Shown here: piece after piece, positions 1 to 7,202 of the stretch | Layout: the number at the start of each line of letters is the position of its first letter | How positions within the stretch are numbered: position 1 is the first letter of the stretch | Assembly: GCF_010731875.1 (NCBI RefSeq) | Contig: NZ_AP022595.1 | Span: forward strand, 2,170,001-2,234,000 | Origin: Mycolicibacterium sarraceniae | Lineage (GTDB): Bacteria; Actinomycetota; Actinomycetes; Mycobacteriales; Mycobacteriaceae | DNA: 64,000 nt | Direction: 5' to 3' | Notes under the pieces: generated by a model | What the model was told of the DNA's origin: nothing | Database searches by the model: none | Seen by the model: only the letters and a program-made list of their open reading frames with translations | Made by a program: the position numbers and the translations under genes

Positions 1-2
1 AG

Positions 3-200
3 TATGCCGGCGCCAAAGAAGAGGCCATCAAAGAGCTGTTCAGCATGTCGGCGACGCGCTATTACCAGGTGTTGAACACTCTGGTTGACCGCCCCGAGGC
101 GCTTGCGGCTGATCCGATGCTGGTCAAGCGCCTGCGACGGTTGCGGGCGAGCCGGCAGAAGGCGCGCGCGGCGCGTCGGCTCGGCTTCGAGGTTCCCTGA
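3..200 (+). CDS. DUF3263 family protein, C-terminal part (5' end outside window)
   Basis: The frame is open from the window edge to TGA at 198-200 and gives 65 residues. It contains the DUF3263 signature: an R-Y-Y-Q-V-L-N run, then a D-P-M-L-V-K-R-L-R-R-L-R stretch and a basic Arg/Lys-rich tail. In M. tuberculosis the protein in this place (Rv0430) is a small conserved actinobacterial protein of unknown biochemical function. It lies directly upstream of the VirR/LytR_C gene, as here. The 5' end is missing, so start and upstream signals cannot be judged. Confidence 0.85.
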   Translation, partial: YAGAKEEAIKELFSMSATRYYQVLNTLVDRPEALAADPMLVKRLRRLRASRQKARAARRLGFEVP

Positions 201-240
201 TTTTTCAGGTTGAAGGCCGCTGCTGGTTACAGTGGGCGCG

Positions 241-702
241 ATGAACGACCGCGTACCTGACTCCTCCGGCTTGCCACTGCGGGCCATGGTGATGGTGCTG
301 CTGTTCCTCGGCGTGATCTTACTGCTGGTCGGTTTCCAGGCCATGGGCTCGGGTAGCGACACCGGCAGCGATGACACGTCGGTGCGCACCGTCACCACCA
401 CGACCTCGAAGACGTCGGCTGCACCGGCGCCCAAGGCCGACGTGCGGGTGTTCAACGTCGGCGAAGGTGAAGGCGCCGCCAGTCGAGTTGGTGACCGGCT
501 GCGTGAGGCCGGCTGGAACGTCACCGAGACCAGCAACCTCCAGATGCCCGCGCCGCCCGCGACGACGGTGTACTACGGCACGACCGACGGGGAGCAGGCC
601 GCCGCCGAGGCGGTCGCCAAAGTGCTGAACGCACCGGTGGCCGCGAGAACTCCAGAAATTGCCGAGCAACCACCGGGCGTGATCGTTCTGGTGACCGGAT
701 AG
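241..702 (+). CDS. LytR_C-domain membrane protein (VirR/Rv0431-like)
   Basis: A 153-residue protein with a short cytoplasmic N-terminus and one membrane segment near residues 15-34 (rich in V-L-L-F-L-G). A Ser/Thr-rich linker follows, then a LytR C-terminal domain beginning around residue 65 (V-R-V-F-N-V-G). Such anchored proteins act at the cell wall; the M. tuberculosis homologue VirR affects vesicle release and envelope integrity. The reading frame is open from a GTG at 232, but I chose the ATG at 241 because the following [10 protein letters not shown] matches the family N-terminus as remembered. No strong Shine-Dalgarno is visible. sodC follows 10 bases downstream. Confidence 0.85.
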   Translation: MNDRVPDSSGLPLRAMVMVLLFLGVILLLVGFQAMGSGSDTGSDDTSVRTVTTTTSKTSAAPAPKADVRVFNVGEGEGAASRVGDRLREAGWNVTETSNLQMPAPPATTVYYGTTDGEQAAAEAVAKVLNAPVAARTPEIAEQPPGVIVLVTG

Positions 703-712
703 GCTTCGGCAC

Positions 713-1453
713 ATGGTCAAGCCCGTGAGCCCCGTGAGAACTGCTGCCGCCGTCTTGTTCGTCACTCCAGTCGTGTTGCTGAGCGCGTGCAGCCCCAACG
801 AGCCGATCGCATCGCAGCCCGGCACCACGCCGGCGATCTGGACCGGGTCCCCCGCCCCGGCCGCCGCGGGCGAAGAACCGCACGGGTCGCCCGAGGCGGG
901 GCACGGCGCACCGCAGGCATCCGCCGGCCACGGCGATACCTTGTCCGCGCAGCTGAAGACCGCCGACGGTACGCAGGTTGCCGCGGCCACCTTCGACTTC
1001 GAGAATGGCTTCGCCACCGTCACCGTGCAGACCACTGGGGCCGGCAAGCTGACGCCGGGCTTCCACGGCCTGCACCTACACTCGGTCGCCAAGTGCGAAG
1101 CCAACTCCGTGGCCCCGGCCGGCGGCGCGCCCGGCGACTTCCTCTCCGCCGGCGGTCACTTCCAGGCCAGCGGGCACACCGGACATCCGGCCAGCGGCGA
1201 CCTGGCCTCGCTGCAGGTACGCGAGGACGGCACCGCAATGCTGGTGACCACGACCAGTGCGTTCACCAAGGATGACCTGCTGGCCGGCAAGGGCACTGCG
1301 ATCATCATCCACGCGGATGCCGATAACTTCGCCAATATCCCGCCGGAGCGCTACCAGCAGACCAATGGTGGCGCCCCGGGTCCGGACGAAACCACCATGG
1401 CCACCGGTGATGCCGGGAAGCGGGTGGCGTGCGGTGTCATCGGCACCGGTTAA
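713..1453 (+). CDS. sodC: Cu,Zn superoxide dismutase, periplasmic lipoprotein
   Basis: Converts superoxide to peroxide and oxygen outside the membrane. The 246-residue product has a lipoprotein signal peptide with lipobox L-S-A-C, so Cys26 is the expected lipidation site. A Pro/Ala/His-rich spacer leads into the SOD fold. Metal-ligand motifs are visible: G-F-H-G-L-H-L-H, then [13 protein letters not shown], and a late I-I-I-H-A-D-A-D-N. The order and synteny (Rv0431, sodC, Rv0433) are those of M. tuberculosis. A GTG 14 bases inside is an alternative start, but the ATG gives the normal signal peptide. The 3' end overlaps the next gene. Confidence 0.95.
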   Translation: MVKPVSPVRTAAAVLFVTPVVLLSACSPNEPIASQPGTTPAIWTGSPAPAAAGEEPHGSPEAGHGAPQASAGHGDTLSAQLKTADGTQVAAATFDFENGFATVTVQTTGAGKLTPGFHGLHLHSVAKCEANSVAPAGGAPGDFLSAGGHFQASGHTGHPASGDLASLQVREDGTAMLVTTTSAFTKDDLLAGKGTAIIIHADADNFANIPPERYQQTNGGAPGPDETTMATGDAGKRVACGVIGTG

Positions 1454-2579
1454 GCCCGCGGGCAAACCCGGCCGCATCGACTTCGCCGGATCACCTCGCC
1501 CGACGCTCGGCGTCGAGTGGGAGTTCGCTCTGATCGACGCGCAGACGCGGGACCTGAGCAACGAGGCGTCCGCGGTGATCGCCGATGTCGGCGAGAGTCC
1601 GCACGTGCATAAGGAGTTGCTGCGCAACACCATTGAGGTCGTCACCGGTATCTGCGACACCGTCGACGAGGCGATGGCTGACCTCCGGACGACGCTGCGG
1701 GGCGCGCGTGAGATCGTGCACGAACGCGGCATGGAGTTGTTCTGCGCGGGCACCCACCCGTTCGCCTCCTGGTCGGCCCAGCAGCTCACGGACGGGCGGC
1801 GCTATGCCGAGTTGATTAAGCGCACCCAGTGGTGGGGCAGGCAGATGCTCATCTGGGGCGTTCATGTTCACGTCGGAGTGTCCTCAGCGCACAAGGTGAT
1901 GCCGATCATCTCGTCACTGCTCAACCAATATCCGCATCTGCTGGCACTGTCAGCGTCCTCGCCGTTCTGGGCCGGCGACGACACCGGGTACGCCAGTAAC
2001 CGGTCGATGATGTTCCAGCAGCTGCCGACCGCGGGGCTGCCGTTCCAGTTCGAGACGTGGCGGCAGTTCGAGAGGTTCGTGCACGATCAGAAGAAGACCG
2101 GCATCATCGATCACATCAACGAAATCCGTTGGGACATCAGGCCGTCACCGCATCTGGGCACCATTGAGGTCCGAATTTTCGACGGGGTGTCCAACCTGCG
2201 GGAGCTTTCGGCGCTGGTGGCGCTGACACATTGCCTGGTGGTGGATCTGGATCGTCGGCTCGACGCCGGTGAGCAGCTGCCGGTGATGCCGCCCTGGCAT
2301 GTGCAGGAGAACAAGTGGCGCGCGTCGCGCTACGGCCTGGACGCGATCATCATCCTCGATGCCGACAGTAACGAGCGGCTGGTCACCGAGGATCTCGACG
2401 ACTTGCTGACCCGGTTGCAGCCGGTGGCCGAATCACTAGACTGCGCAGACCAATTGGCACTCGTTGCTGATATCCCAAAGCGCGGTGCCTCTTATCAGCG
2501 CCAGCACAACGTGGCCGAGGAACACGACGGGGATCTGCGTGCGGTGGTTGACTCGTTGGTCGGGGAGCTGGATATCTAA
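1434..2579 (+). CDS. Carboxylate-amine ligase, YbdK/GCS2 family (Rv0433-like)
   Basis: An ATP-dependent ligase of the glutamate-cysteine ligase type 2 superfamily, 381 residues. Typical blocks are [11 protein letters not shown] near the N-terminus, the metal/substrate region W-G-V-H-V-H-V-G, and [16 protein letters not shown]. The frame is open far upstream inside sodC, but residues before the conserved start are clearly sodC shadow. The GTG at 1434 overlaps sodC by 20 bases and gives a length close to the family norm, so coupling with sodC is likely. The YbdK family has weak Glu-Cys ligase activity; the true mycobacterial substrate is not established. Confidence 0.9.
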   Translation: MSSAPVKPAGKPGRIDFAGSPRPTLGVEWEFALIDAQTRDLSNEASAVIADVGESPHVHKELLRNTIEVVTGICDTVDEAMADLRTTLRGAREIVHERGMELFCAGTHPFASWSAQQLTDGRRYAELIKRTQWWGRQMLIWGVHVHVGVSSAHKVMPIISSLLNQYPHLLALSASSPFWAGDDTGYASNRSMMFQQLPTAGLPFQFETWRQFERFVHDQKKTGIIDHINEIRWDIRPSPHLGTIEVRIFDGVSNLRELSALVALTHCLVVDLDRRLDAGEQLPVMPPWHVQENKWRASRYGLDAIIILDADSNERLVTEDLDDLLTRLQPVAESLDCADQLALVADIPKRGASYQRQHNVAEEHDGDLRAVVDSLVGELDI

Positions 2580-2613
2580 GCCGAGGCACTGGCTTCGGGG
2601 ATAGGAGGCGCCC

Positions 2614-2949
2614 ATGAGGATTCGCCGATTGGGACTCGCGGCGTTGGCGGCCGTGGTGGTCATGACCGGTGGTGGCTGCGCCAAGGCGATCACGGGCAAT
2701 CCGGTGGCGACACCGGGCGAGGCCGGCAAGGGGATGGTGCCCGCCGATCTACTGACCACGACCTGCCGTGAATATCTGACGATGGACACCGTGACGCGCC
2801 GCGAGGTGATTGCTGCCATCGGCAAGAGCGGCAATCAGCTGGTCGCGATGAACCCGCAACTGTGGGCGGGCGTGGCCGCCGCGTTGTGCGGATTCGTCGA
2901 CCCCAGTGCGCCGGTGAAGGACGTGGTGATGGGACAGGGTTCCCGGTAG
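2614..2949 (+). CDS. Small secreted lipoprotein of unknown function
   Basis: 111 residues preceded by an AGGAGG-type ribosome site (about 2603-2608). A hydrophobic signal segment ends in lipobox T-G-G-G-C with Cys22. The mature part is short and has two further cysteines, one in T-T-C-R-E-Y and one in A-L-C-G-F, which could form a disulfide. This arrangement recalls small HdeA-like mycobacterial exported proteins, but that is only a resemblance. It sits two bases upstream of the LON-domain gene and is probably cotranscribed with it. Confidence 0.75.
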   Translation: MRIRRLGLAALAAVVVMTGGGCAKAITGNPVATPGEAGKGMVPADLLTTTCREYLTMDTVTRREVIAAIGKSGNQLVAMNPQLWAGVAAALCGFVDPSAPVKDVVMGQGSR

Positions 2950-2951
2950 TC

Positions 2952-3596
2952 ATGGCCGGCCAACCGATGTTCCCGCTGCAGTCGGCGCTGCTGCCGGGGG
3001 AGTCGTTGCCACTGCGGATCTTTGAACCGCGGTACTCGCAACTGGTGGCTGACTGCCTGGCGATGACCGACCCGACGTTCGGTGTCGTCCTGATCACCCA
3101 GGGCCGGGAGGTCGGTGGCGGGGACGCGCGCAGTGATGTCGGCGCGCTGGCCCGCATCACCGAGTATGCCGACCACGGGATGGGCCAGTACGAGCTGAAA
3201 GCTGTTGTTGGTGAACGTATCCGCGTGCTCGAATGGCTGAGCGACGAACCGTATCCACGGGCCGTCGTCGAACCCTGGCCCGACGAACCCGGACCGGCGG
3301 TGACGCCGGAGCGGATCGGCGTTGTCATCGACAAGATCTTGGTGCTGTTCGAGCGCATCTTGGCAACGCGCGGTGGCCGTTTACGCTTTGATGCCTTGGC
3401 CGTCGAGCCGGAGATCGCCGATAATCCGTCGCTGCACATCTACGCACTCGCCGCCCGCGTGCCGATGGGGCAGGCCGACCGCTACGCGGTGCTGGCCGCG
3501 CCGACGCTGTCCGGGCGGGTCGATGCGCTGACCGACGCCATCGAAACCGTTACGGCCATGGTCGAATTCCAGATCGCGAACGGCGACGACGAGTAG
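2952..3596 (+). CDS. LON substrate-binding (PUA-like) domain protein (Rv0434-like)
   Basis: A stand-alone LON N-terminal domain protein, 214 residues. The diagnostic opening F-P-L-Q-S-A-L-L-P-G-E-S-L-P-L-R-I-F-E-P-R-Y follows the start, and the family's G-V-V-L-I-T-Q-G segment is present. There is no ATPase or protease domain, so it is not a complete Lon; such proteins are thought to bind protein substrates but their role is unclear. The frame extends upstream to 2862, but that part overlaps the lipoprotein gene, so I used the ATG at 2952, two bases after the preceding stop. Confidence 0.88.
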   Translation: MAGQPMFPLQSALLPGESLPLRIFEPRYSQLVADCLAMTDPTFGVVLITQGREVGGGDARSDVGALARITEYADHGMGQYELKAVVGERIRVLEWLSDEPYPRAVVEPWPDEPGPAVTPERIGVVIDKILVLFERILATRGGRLRFDALAVEPEIADNPSLHIYALAARVPMGQADRYAVLAAPTLSGRVDALTDAIETVTAMVEFQIANGDDE

Positions 3597-3731
3597 GGAT
3601 TTCCACGTCGAGTCTGCAGTGAGCGTGCGTTTTCCCGATGTGAGGTAGCACTCGCCGCAGGATCGACGCCGTCAGCGCAGGCCCGTTGGGCTGCGGCGAT
3701 GTCACCGGATCGTGGCCTCAACGCTGGGTGT

Positions 3732-3923
3732 TCAGCTGCTCATGCGAGCCAGTCCGGTCCGAGTGGGGCTCAGAGCGGTGCGAGCCTCCAGGTACCACAG
3801 CCGCGTGACGTCGGGCAGTTCCGGACCGCCTGCCTCGGCGGCCGCACGGCGCGCCTGCGCCATCCGTTCCTGACGGCGAGCCAGCCCTTCGGCGGAGTAG
3901 AACACCTCATCGGTTCGGCTCAC
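3732..3923 (-). CDS. Small hypothetical protein at the end of the mrp operon
   Basis: A 63-residue frame whose start overlaps the mrpG stop by four bases (ATGA), the same coupling used throughout the mrp operon. The product is hydrophilic, with an Arg/Ala-rich helix in the middle and a Trp-Tyr-Leu-Glu segment. It has no membrane segment and no motif I recognise. The coupling makes it credible as the last gene of the operon, but coding status is not proven. Confidence 0.45.
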   Translation of the reverse strand: MSRTDEVFYSAEGLARRQERMAQARRAAAEAGGPELPDVTRLWYLEARTALSPTRTGLARMSS

Positions 3924-4267
3924 GGATTGGGCTTCGCTCTCGCGGTATCGTCGCGCATCTCATCGACGGTCAGATCGTCGCGGATGTTCTGCTCACGGTA
4001 GGCCAGCTGTCCCACCCGGTGCGCCACCACCGGCGCGGTGATAAGGGTGAACATCGCCGTCAGCACGAGCATGCCGGCATCGATGGTGCCGGACAGCCGG
4101 ATCGTCGCACCGGCGAGCACCAACAACAGTCCCAAGACCTGTGGTTTGGTCGCGGCGTGCATGCGCGTCAGCGTGTCGGGAAACCGCAGCACGCCGACGG
4201 CCGCGGTTAACGCAAACGCCGAACCGCCGAGCACCAGGACACCGGCCGCCAGATCGAGTGCGGTCAT
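3920..4267 (-). CDS. mrpG: Mrp antiporter subunit G
   Basis: Small membrane subunit of the multisubunit Na+(K+)/H+ antiporter, 115 residues. Three membrane segments are visible, with the family signature F-P-D-T-L-T-R-M-H-A-A-T-K after the first. The start at 4267 overlaps the mrpF stop (ATGA), which fixes it despite an open frame further upstream. The C-terminal tail after the third helix is acidic and hydrophilic. It is the last canonical subunit of the operon. Confidence 0.92.
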   Translation of the reverse strand: MTALDLAAGVLVLGGSAFALTAAVGVLRFPDTLTRMHAATKPQVLGLLLVLAGATIRLSGTIDAGMLVLTAMFTLITAPVVAHRVGQLAYREQNIRDDLTVDEMRDDTARAKPNP

Positions 4268-4554
4268 ACGTCGGTCTCCTGTCCGGTCGATTTGCCGGCG
4301 AGGTCGGGCACGCGGAACCGGGCCACACTGACCGAGCCGACGAAGCTGATCAACGACAGCGCGGCCAGGCTGTAGGTGACGGTGGTGTCCAGGCTGAACG
4401 CTGCCCAGGTGCCGACACCGCACATCGTCACCGCCACCAGTGTGTCGACGGCGACCAGCCGGTCCAGCGTGCTGGGGCCCATCAGCAACCGGATCATCGT
4501 CACCGCGGCCGCGGCCACCAGCATCACGCCGGAGAGAACCCACACCACTGTCAT
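4264..4554 (-). CDS. mrpF: Mrp antiporter subunit F
   Basis: 96 residues with three hydrophobic helices. The MrpF hallmark G-P-S-T-L-D-R-L-V-A-V-D lies after the first helix and carries the conserved Asp residues linked to ion transport. It begins 31 bases after mrpE, the only non-overlapping junction in the operon, and ends in a four-base overlap with mrpG. Confidence 0.93.
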   Translation of the reverse strand: MTVVWVLSGVMLVAAAAVTMIRLLMGPSTLDRLVAVDTLVAVTMCGVGTWAAFSLDTTVTYSLAALSLISFVGSVSVARFRVPDLAGKSTGQETDV

Positions 4555-4585
4555 GCGCGATCCGCCGTCACTCCTCGCTGAACCT

Positions 4586-5125
4586 TCACGAGACCTCCTC
4601 GGATTCGCTTGCCGCGGGCCGCCATTCGGAGTCGCGTTCGAACGCGGCGATCATCATCCGTTCCAGCTCGGCGACCTGCCGGTAGAACCGACCGACCGCG
4701 CGCTCGTTTCCGACGTCAACAACGTGGACATAGACCAGTCGCCGGGCCTGGTCGATTTCGAGGACGATCGTGCCCGGGGTGAGGTTCATGATGTTGACCG
4801 CCAGCGCTAGCACCAGATCGGATTTCAACGCCAGATGTCCGCGCAACACCGCCGACAGCGGCGGGCGTCCCGGCCGGATCGCCAGCCAGGCCACCTGCAC
4901 CGAGGACTGCGCCAGCCACCACGCCACCCGCAGCACCAACCACAGCAGCGACAGCGGATGCAACCGGCCCTGGACGGGGACCGACGGCAGCGGCAGCAGC
5001 AGCGTGATCGCCAGCGCCACAACCACACCGGACAGCACATTGGCCACCGACACCGTGCCCCACAGCAGCAGCCACACCAGCGTCAACCACACCAGCGTCC
5101 AGATCCGTAGGGTCCACGTCCTCAT
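4586..5125 (-). CDS. mrpE: Mrp antiporter subunit E
   Basis: 179 residues with two or three N-terminal membrane helices and a cytoplasmic C-terminus. The MrpE core N-I-M-N-L-T-P-G-T-I-V-L-E-I-D is present around residues 110-125, followed by the typical V-Y-V-H-V-V-D-V strand. It overlaps mrpD by four bases. MrpE is needed for assembly of the antiporter rather than for the proton channel itself. Confidence 0.92.
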   Translation of the reverse strand: MRTWTLRIWTLVWLTLVWLLLWGTVSVANVLSGVVVALAITLLLPLPSVPVQGRLHPLSLLWLVLRVAWWLAQSSVQVAWLAIRPGRPPLSAVLRGHLALKSDLVLALAVNIMNLTPGTIVLEIDQARRLVYVHVVDVGNERAVGRFYRQVAELERMMIAAFERDSEWRPAASESEEVS

Positions 5126-6735
5126 CGCGGACTCATCTCCGGGTTCCCCAACACTGCGGTGATGTATTGGTTGCGGTCCAGTACCTCGCTGGCGGCCCGG
5201 TCGGTGTAGCCGAAGATCGGCCCGGCGGCCACCGTCAGCGCCACCCCGACGGCGATCAAAGCCATTGTCGGAGCGACCATTCCGATCGGCATCCGGCCGA
5301 CGTCATCGCGGTCGTCGAAGGCGACATCGGCCGAGTAGTCGTCGAGCAGCACTGATGGCGCGGAGTCCGCCAGCTCACCCTCGGGTGCATCGACCCGGGA
5401 CCGCCAAAATGCCTTGGTCCACACCCGCGCCACCACGTAGAGCGTCAGCAGGCTGGTCACCACCGAACCGGCGACCAGCAGCCAGGCCAGCACCGAGCCA
5501 TTGGCGGTACCGGCTTCCAGCAAGGCCACTTTCCCGATGAAGCCCGAGAAGGGCGGGATACCGCCGAGATTCAACGCCGGAACCAGGAAGACGAAGGCCA
5601 GCAGCGGGCTGGCTGCGGCCAGCCCGCCCAGCCGCCGCAGCGTGGACGCACCGGCCTGGCGCTCGATCAGCCCGACGACCAGGAACAAGGTGGTCTGCAC
5701 GATGATGTGGTGGGCGACGTAGTAGATCGCCCCGGACATGCCCAGCCGGCTGGCCAGCGCGACGCCGAACACCATGTAGCCGATATGGCTGACGAGGGTG
5801 AACGACAGCAGCCGCTTGATGTCGTTCTGGGCGATCGCGCCGAGGATGCCGACGAGCATCGTCAGCAGTGCAGCCACCAGCAGCACGTTGTCCAGCCCGC
5901 CGGCCGGGAACAACAGCGCATGCGCCCGGATGATCGCGTACACACCGACTTTGGTCAGCAGGCCGGCGAACACCGCGGTCACCGGCGCCGGCGCCGTCGG
6001 ATAGGAATCCGGCAGCCAGGCCGACAGCGGGAAGACCGCGGCCTTGATGCCGAACGCCACCAGCAGAACGGCGAAGATCGCGCTCCGCGTGCCGCCGCTG
6101 ATGTCCTGCAGCAGCAGTGACAGCTCGGCCATGTTCAGGGTCCCGGTGGCGGCGTAGATCAGGGCCAGGCCGATCAGGAAGATCAGCGACGACACCATCG
6201 ACACCATCACGTAGGAGATGCCGGCACGCACCCGTTCCTTACTGGCCCCGATGGTCAACAGCACGAAGCTCGCCGTAAGCAGCACCTCGAACCCGACGTA
6301 CAGGTTGAACAGGTCACCGGCCAGGAACGCCGTGCACACACCGGCTGAGAGCACCAGGTAGGTGGGCAGGAAGATCGACACCGGCTGATGCTCGTCGCCG
6401 TCGCGGATGCCCTGCCCGATCGCGTAGAACACCACCGCCAGCAGCACGATCGCCGACACCACCAGCATCAGTGCCGAGAGCCGGTCGGCCACCAGCGTGA
6501 TGCCCAGCGGTCCGAGGCCCGCGTCGGTCGGACCCCAGCCGCCGACTTGCAGCGCCTGGGTGCCGTCGCGGTCGGCGAGGTAGAGCAGCACCGCACACAC
6601 CGCCACCACGGCGGTCAGCGCCACCAGCGCGATCAGCCGTTGCAGCCGCGGCCGGCGCCCGGCGATCAACGTCAGCGCCGCCGACACCAACGGGATCAGC
6701 ACCGGTAGCGGCATCAGCACGCCCGCGAGGGTCAT
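5122..6735 (-). CDS. mrpD: Mrp antiporter subunit D (NADH dehydrogenase subunit N/M/L-like)
   Basis: 537 residues with about 14 predicted membrane helices of the proton-translocating module shared with complex I. Diagnostic stretches are F-N-L-Y-V-G-F-E-V-L-L with the conserved Glu, the F-P-L-S-A-W-L-P-D-S-Y-P-T-A-P-A-P-V loop, and L-L-S-F-T-L-V-S-H-I-G-Y. Both ends overlap neighbours by four bases. Together with MrpA it forms the ion-translocating core. Confidence 0.95.
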   Translation of the reverse strand: MTLAGVLMPLPVLIPLVSAALTLIAGRRPRLQRLIALVALTAVVAVCAVLLYLADRDGTQALQVGGWGPTDAGLGPLGITLVADRLSALMLVVSAIVLLAVVFYAIGQGIRDGDEHQPVSIFLPTYLVLSAGVCTAFLAGDLFNLYVGFEVLLTASFVLLTIGASKERVRAGISYVMVSMVSSLIFLIGLALIYAATGTLNMAELSLLLQDISGGTRSAIFAVLLVAFGIKAAVFPLSAWLPDSYPTAPAPVTAVFAGLLTKVGVYAIIRAHALLFPAGGLDNVLLVAALLTMLVGILGAIAQNDIKRLLSFTLVSHIGYMVFGVALASRLGMSGAIYYVAHHIIVQTTLFLVVGLIERQAGASTLRRLGGLAAASPLLAFVFLVPALNLGGIPPFSGFIGKVALLEAGTANGSVLAWLLVAGSVVTSLLTLYVVARVWTKAFWRSRVDAPEGELADSAPSVLLDDYSADVAFDDRDDVGRMPIGMVAPTMALIAVGVALTVAAGPIFGYTDRAASEVLDRNQYITAVLGNPEMSPR

Positions 6736-7202
6736 CGTGACCCCTCATGCCCGGGCAGCGCGTCCAATTCGTCGGGCTCGTCGGTGTCGCGGTCCGGGAT
6801 GTGCTGCGGGGCGTCTTCGTCGATGAAGGACGCCTCGTCGTCGGCGAACTTCGACACCCGGGCGTCCTCGGGGTCGGTATCCACTTCCTCCTGGGTGGTC
6901 AACCGGAACGAGCGATAGGTGAGCGCGAGCACGAATGCCGCGATCCCCATCGCGATGACGATCGCGGTCAGGATCATGCCCTGGGCCAGCGGGTCCGCTG
7001 TCGTGGTTTCCGCGCCGCTGGTTCGCCCGCGGATAGGCGGGTTCCCGCTTTCGCCGCCGACGGTCAGGATCAGCAGGTTGATGGCGTTGCCGACCAGGAG
7101 CAGACCCAGCAGCATCCGAGTCAGGTTGCGCGAAAGTAACAGGTAGACACCACAACTGGTGAGTGCGCCGATGATGACGAGGGGAACTAGGTAGACGGTC
7201 AT
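6732..7202 (-). CDS. mrpC: Mrp antiporter subunit C (NuoK-like)
   Basis: 156 residues with three membrane helices typical of NuoK-like subunits, including G-N-A-I-N-L-L-I-L in the second helix and D-P-L-A-Q-G-M-I-L-T-A-I-V-I in the third. An acidic Asp/Glu-rich C-terminal extension of roughly 50 residues follows, longer than in a minimal MrpC. The frame continues upstream into mrpA, but the ATG at 7202 overlapping the mrpA stop is the obvious start. Confidence 0.93.
   Translation of the reverse strand: MTVYLVPLVIIGALTSCGVYLLLSRNLTRMLLGLLLVGNAINLLILTVGGESGNPPIRGRTSGAETTTADPLAQGMILTAIVIAMGIAAFVLALTYRSFRLTTQEEVDTDPEDARVSKFADDEASFIDEDAPQHIPDRDTDEPDELDALPGHEGSR

Noticed and set aside
3600..3731. 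Short frame before the mrp operon end
   Set aside because: No start signal, no homology; treated as an ordinary intergenic gap.
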